NCBI GenBank assembly: GCA_002494885.1
Contig: DACV01000006.1
Span: 102,503 to 166,502 of the forward strand
Direction of reading: 5' to 3'
Source: Methanobacterium sp. UBA44
GTDB lineage: Archaea; Methanobacteriota; Methanobacteria; Methanobacteriales; Methanobacteriaceae
Length of the DNA: 64,000 nt
Shown piece by piece: positions 60,747 through 64,000 of the stretch (positions are counted from its first letter, which is position 1; every line of letters begins with the position of its first letter). The position numbers and the translations under genes were made by a program. Under the pieces are notes generated by a model. The model was not told the origin of the DNA, did not search any database, and was given only the letters and a program-made list of their open reading frames with translations.

Positions 60747-61715
60747 ATGAGAATTAAAGACTTTAAAGATGAAAATGTTGGACAGGTGTTATCCCTTGAT
60801 CTCATGCTTGGATTTGTCTTAATAACAGTAATTGTAGGAATATCGGCAGATGCTATGGACATAGCCAGTTATAAAATGCAGGATTATTCTTCAAGGACTT
60901 CCATGGAAAGAGTAACCACCGATGCTGCGGATATTCTTATAAAATCATCTGGATCTCCGGCGAACTGGGAAAAATACAGTATTGGTCAGGCTACAGTCCC
61001 AGGGCTTGCTAAAAGAGATTTTCAAACGGGCAGAACTGTTCCAAATACGCTTTCCATCCAGAAAATTTTTAAGTTAAGGGAAAATTATGACAACTTGATT
61101 TATGGTCAGATTCTTCCTTATGGATTTAATTCAAGCATGATGTTATATTCTTCAAATGATTCTTTTACCCCAATATCCATAATGAACAATACACCCCCTG
61201 CAGATGTTTATGAAGTTACAGTGGTAAATAGAACAGTTATTTTAGATTTTATGCGTTTAAAAGTTATAATTTATAATAATATGCATAAAGGAAATGCATC
61301 AATTGAAAAATGCCCTAATCCTGATCATAAACCCTATAATTCTTCTGGTAAGCCTGAATGGCACTGTAGTCATTTCAATATGACAGGGGAAGAACTTAAT
61401 TCTTCAGATTTTTATTTAATTACCCGGGGTGATGTGAGCAGCTCTGCAAGATGGGTAATAGATAAAGCAGACAAGCAGAACAACACAGGAAATTCATTTA
61501 ACCATAATCCAATACTTGTAAACGATAAAATCACTGAATTAATGGGCAATAATACAAAATCAGTATTATGGTTACATATTATAACCAGTGGAACTCCAGA
61601 AAACAGTTACGACTGTTATATTGTGAGTGTTCCTAGGAGAACAACTTCTGATATGGTTGATATTAAGTATTTAGATTCGGGGCCGTGGTTTTTTGTTTTG
61701 CGGGTCTGGAGGTAA
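60747..61715 (+). CDS. pilin-like exported protein 2 (unrecognised)
   Basis: 322 residues. KDFKDENVGQVLSLDLMLGFVLITVIVG fits the archaeal pilin signal with a charged stretch, G-Q, and a helix resembling the QxSxExxxL motif with Asp in place of Glu. The external part has several possible N-glycosylation sites (NMTGEE, NSSG, NNTG) and a Cys/His patch CPNPDHKPYNSSGKPEWHCSHF. It is co-transcribed with the preceding gene. Both may be minor pilins or part of an adhesion structure; no assembly ATPase is nearby. Confidence 0.6.
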   Translation: MRIKDFKDENVGQVLSLDLMLGFVLITVIVGISADAMDIASYKMQDYSSRTSMERVTTDAADILIKSSGSPANWEKYSIGQATVPGLAKRDFQTGRTVPNTLSIQKIFKLRENYDNLIYGQILPYGFNSSMMLYSSNDSFTPISIMNNTPPADVYEVTVVNRTVILDFMRLKVIIYNNMHKGNASIEKCPNPDHKPYNSSGKPEWHCSHFNMTGEELNSSDFYLITRGDVSSSARWVIDKADKQNNTGNSFNHNPILVNDKITELMGNNTKSVLWLHIITSGTPENSYDCYIVSVPRRTTSDMVDIKYLDSGPWFFVLRVWR

Positions 61716-61793
61716 TTATTCATGCAAAAATTAGAGATTTGAAGTTTTTTAGTTAGATTAGAAAAATTATTTTCACAAATGACATAAACTTCT

Positions 61794-61952
61794 CTATTTT
61801 TTTAGTGTTTTCTTAGTTTTTCTTTTGGGATGCCCTTCATTCAAAAAATCTTCTTCAGCTTTAAACATATCTGTATCATCAAGTATAACAAATTCATCTA
61901 CTTCTAAAAAGGTTATAGCTTCTCTATACTTTTCTAAGAAAATCTTATCCAT
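61794..61952 (-). pseudogene. unrecognised gene fragment
   Basis: A 52-residue open frame (MDKIFLEKYREAITFLEVDE and so on, ending KTKKTLKK) that looks like protein. Upstream, in another frame, FRQLDLNEFKGEPYEPIVVG reads into it, with stops further upstream. It is probably the C-terminal piece of a decayed gene. No family is recognised. Confidence 0.4.
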
Positions 61953-62133
61953 ATACCAACAACTATGGGCTCATAAGGTTCACCTTTAAATTCATTAAGA
62001 TCTAATTGTCTGAATTGTATTTATTAGATTTTTTAGGAGGAATAAGAAGTGCCCCCCTTCCCAACACTTAAATAACCTTCTTTTATTCGGTCTAATTTCT
62101 TTTTAAACATTCTTTTATGGGCCCTTTTAATCC

Positions 62134-62325
62134 TTATCTTTTTAAACTATTTCCAATAATATCAATTTCTTCTGGGGTCAAACCATATAGCTTATAAACC
62201 AATTTGTCAATCTGCGTATCTGTTGCATCTATCTGGCCTTTAATATCTTCTTTTCATGTGGCGTTTTTACAAGTCAAATTTTTGTATAACTGTGGCATTT
62301 GCTCAACTAATTAGCCATTTGATCG
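62134..62325 (-). pseudogene. C-terminal remnant of a restriction-modification DNA methylase
   Basis: In broken frames this reads HDQMAN, VEQMPQLYKNLT, then GQIDATDTQIDKLVYKLYG, LTPEEIDIIGNSLKR and a stop. That ending (QIDATDxQIDxLVYxLYGLTxEEIxII) is the hallmark C-terminus of Eco57I/TaqI-like N6-adenine methylase-nuclease proteins. At least two frameshifts separate the pieces, and the catalytic part is absent from the window. The segment 61.7-62.4 kb therefore marks a lost restriction-modification gene. Confidence 0.65.
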
Positions 62326-62438
62326 TGTGTAGTAGGATTATATGAATTTTGGAGTGACCAATATCTAAAGCTAAAATTTTAATAGAATTAGTATCAAAAA
62401 TATGTATATATAGTTTTTATTAAATTCTGGTGAAAAAT

Positions 62439-62717
62439 ATGGATTTAATTGCGGAAGTAGAAAAGATTACAAACATTCCTAAAAAGGAGCTTATAACCAA
62501 GGGGATGCTTGCTTTTATTGAAAAAGAGATGAGGCTCACAGAATTAGATCTGGCAGATATCCGCGAAAGATATGATGTAACCACCAAAGAAGAGCTTTAT
62601 AATAAGATAAAAGCCAAAGAAATAGAGAGTCATCCGGCATGGGAAGATTATATAGTCTGGAAGAACAAAGACGAATATATCAGGGAACTTAAAGAGAAAC
62701 TGAAGGCTATTCGGTGA
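62439..62717 (+). CDS. antitoxin-like small protein
   Basis: A 92-residue, highly charged, mostly helical protein. NIPKKELITKGMLAFIEKEMRLTELDLADIRERYDVTTKEELYNKIK resembles antitoxins common in archaeal toxin-antitoxin pairs, where EHPAWEDxIxW also appears (here SHPAWEDYIVW). GTG 62430 is in frame, but GGTGA sits before ATG 62439. A toxin partner is not clear on the plus strand. The gene lies in the decayed region, next to the methylase remnant. Confidence 0.6.
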   Translation: MDLIAEVEKITNIPKKELITKGMLAFIEKEMRLTELDLADIRERYDVTTKEELYNKIKAKEIESHPAWEDYIVWKNKDEYIRELKEKLKAIR

Positions 62718-62957
62718 TTCATTGTACCAGTTATACTTGAAGCTCATTTCAATTACCAAGTCTGAATTTTCTAATTTGATGTTTACATCTACCTGGAAAT
62801 CATCTTTGAGAAGATCTGGAGACATATTTAAAACTTTTGAAGCATTAGGGAGCATGAATTGGACTATATTATCATCAACATCTTTATAAACTATTAAATC
62901 GTCCACATTAATTCTTATAATAGTGTGATCTTTTTGATTTATTTCAAAAAAAATCAT
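62544..62957 (-). CDS. unrecognised open frame, probably a gene fragment
   Basis: The N-terminal 75 codons (FFEINQKDHTIIRINVDDLI onwards) look like protein. The frame also extends upstream without a start codon to about 63040 (KEHRDFIPNNLFNRHCLKKYDEE). The last 60 codons run antisense through the antitoxin-like gene and are hydrophobic, so they are probably not natural coding. It is likely a truncated gene whose end lies near 62718. Confidence 0.3.
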   Translation of the reverse strand: MIFFEINQKDHTIIRINVDDLIVYKDVDDNIVQFMLPNASKVLNMSPDLLKDDFQVDVNIKLENSDLVIEMSFKYNWYNESPNSLQFLFKFPDIFVFVLPDYIIFPCRMTLYFFGFYLIIKLFFGGYIISFADICQI

Positions 62958-63184
62958 GTCATGCTCTTCGTCGTATTTTTTTAGGCAGTGTCTGTTGAAA
63001 AGGTTGTTTGGTATGAAATCACGATGTTCTTTATATCTGGGTATTTAATGGAATATATTTATTAATTTTTTGTAATTTACTTCTTTTATATAAAATTTAT
63101 TTTTCCTAAACAGGGCTAAAAACTGGATAAGAGGGTAGTAATATATAAAGCAATTAAAGGACAAGTAAAACTATAGGTGAGGTT

Positions 63185-63421
63185 ATGCCTTTAACTGAAG
63201 AAGAAAAAAAGAAATATTACAATAGATTTACTGAAACTCCTGGAGGGGTCAGGATAATCAAATGGGTACCTGAAAAGCCAGGGACGGAACCTCCTAATTT
63301 TAAAGATGAAGAAAAATATTATGATAGATTTAGTGATTCATTTGCAGAACCTGAAGAAGTGTATGATCCTTCTAAAGACAAAAATCGGAAGAAAAAGAAA
63401 GGTAAACCCTCTTTTCCATAA
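63185..63421 (+). CDS. small charged hypothetical protein
   Basis: A 78-residue protein. It contains two copies of a short motif: KKKYYNRFTETPGG near the start and EEKYYDRFSDSFAEP in the middle (xKYYxRFxxx). The tail is Lys-rich (KNRKKKKGKPSFP). GGTGAGG precedes ATG 63185. There is no membrane segment or signal. Not recognised. It lies between decayed genes and hairpin array F. Confidence 0.6.
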   Translation: MPLTEEEKKKYYNRFTETPGGVRIIKWVPEKPGTEPPNFKDEEKYYDRFSDSFAEPEEVYDPSKDKNRKKKKGKPSFP

Positions 63422-63739
63422 TCCTTTAATTTTATTTTAACTCTTTAAATCCATTCTAATGGACTAATTACATCATTATATGAGTTAAAGATGTAATAGT
63501 TTCGCCAACTCAATATACTAACTTTTATTCAATATTAATCGTATCAAAATGAGTATTTTTTAAATAAAGAACTTATTCGCTGATTTTATCCTTATCACAG
63601 CTTAAAATCGTTAAAAATGTTTATTTTTGAGTATTCTATTGGAAAACAAAAAGATAAACTTCATTTTAAAGTTCTTTATCAGGAATCTTTAAGAACATTT
63701 AAAATAATTGAGTTATTATTGGATTTTAGCATTACCGCA
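63422..63739. other. AT-rich non-coding stretch
   Basis: About 320 bases of AT-rich sequence after the small charged gene, leading into array F. I see no open frame with a ribosome site and no structure beyond weak repeats. Confidence 0.4.
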
Positions 63740-63850
63740 GCGAAAAACTTGTTTTTCGCGAGGATTTTTTGATTAAAATTTTTCGAGGAAAAATTTTAAG
63801 TGCTCTCGAAAACTTCGTTTTTGAGGCAACAAAAATTCGTAGAATTTTTG
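63740..63850. repeat. hairpin-word array F (3' of tRNA-Leu)
   Basis: Four tight hairpins: GCGAAAAAC/loop TT at 63740-63759, TTAAAATTTTTC/loop GAG with 12-bp arms at 63773-63799, CTCGAAAAC/loop TTC with one G-T pair at 63805-63825, and CAAAAATTC/loop GTA at 63830-63850. The array ends two bases from the tRNA 3' end. Confidence 0.8.
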
Positions 63851-63852
63851 AA

Positions 63853-63935
<83 letters not shown>

Positions 63936-64000
63936 TTATTAAAATAATAAATGGATTTCTAAAGCTTTGAATTTTATTTATAGTGTAGTACTTATTTTTT

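Overview
The window is archaeal and comes from a methanogen of the order Methanobacteriales, most likely Methanobacterium. It has low G+C, dense coding, GGTGA/GGAGG-type ribosome binding sites and archaeal TATA boxes. Diagnostic genes are heterodisulfide reductase HdrA, an F420H2 oxidase (FprA) under an MsvR-type regulator, methanogenesis marker protein 11, the CfbA/CbiX chelatase, an AqpM aquaporin, a DmrX/AfpA-type flavoprotein, an archaeal S-adenosylmethionine synthetase and a tandem-duplicated PurE. Assignments come from reading motifs and remembered families; no database search was run.

Layout. 1-2.4 kb: start of a Rad3/XPD-like helicase (minus), a hairpin-rich divergent region and cbiL. 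1.6-7.2 kb: a redox-defence block with an MsvR-like ArsR/V4R regulator, hybrid-cluster protein, FprA, a wrecked rubrerythrin gene and a CoA-disulfide-reductase-like flavoenzyme. 7.4-9.3 kb: an arsenic operon (arsM with one frameshift, arsR, a DGC-type protein, arsC). 9.4-12.3 kb: DUF166 and a sulfur-relay-like operon (three DsrE-family proteins, an Fe-S protein, a zinc ribbon). 12.3-20 kb: site-2 protease, moeA, a secreted transglutaminase-like protein that probably starts at ATT, a TIR-like protein, aqpM-DUF2180-DUF2193, msrA. 20-25 kb: ABC-2 exporter, an orphan membrane protein, a CTP-dependent lipid kinase-like protein. 25-39.7 kb: purL, ileS, metK, DUF192, a HEAT-repeat protein, a stand-alone LigD phosphoesterase, flavoprotein, glyA, DUF169, hdrA. 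40-41 kb: a hemerythrin gene with an in-frame stop and a decayed alpha/beta hydrolase. 41-51.8 kb: AEC transporter, radA, rpa, leuCDB, cysteine desulfurase, ribH, marker protein 11. 51.8-61.7 kb: membrane glycosyltransferase, double purE, ubiD, amrS, thiL, cfbA, DUF35 and a pilin-like pair. 61.7-64 kb: a gene graveyard with the tail of a DNA methylase, an antitoxin-like gene and tRNA-Leu(CAG).

The most unusual signal lies in the intergenic DNA. Six regions (about 0.6, 10.0, 37.4, 43.2, 50.2 and 63.8 kb) hold runs of small hairpins with 6-12 bp arms and 2-5 nt loops (usually 3-4). A limited set of stem 'words' (AAATTC/GAATTT, AAAATC/GATTTT, AAACAC/GTGTTT, AAAAC/GTTTT and others) is reused in different orders with changing loops. 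This is not a CRISPR, REP or IS pattern that I recognise. The second clear signal is a matched operator layout in front of hcp and fprA: TATA box, then TTCGCATA 15 nt later, then a TTCG-N8-CGAA palindrome 18 nt after that. This ties both genes to the neighbouring MsvR-like regulator.
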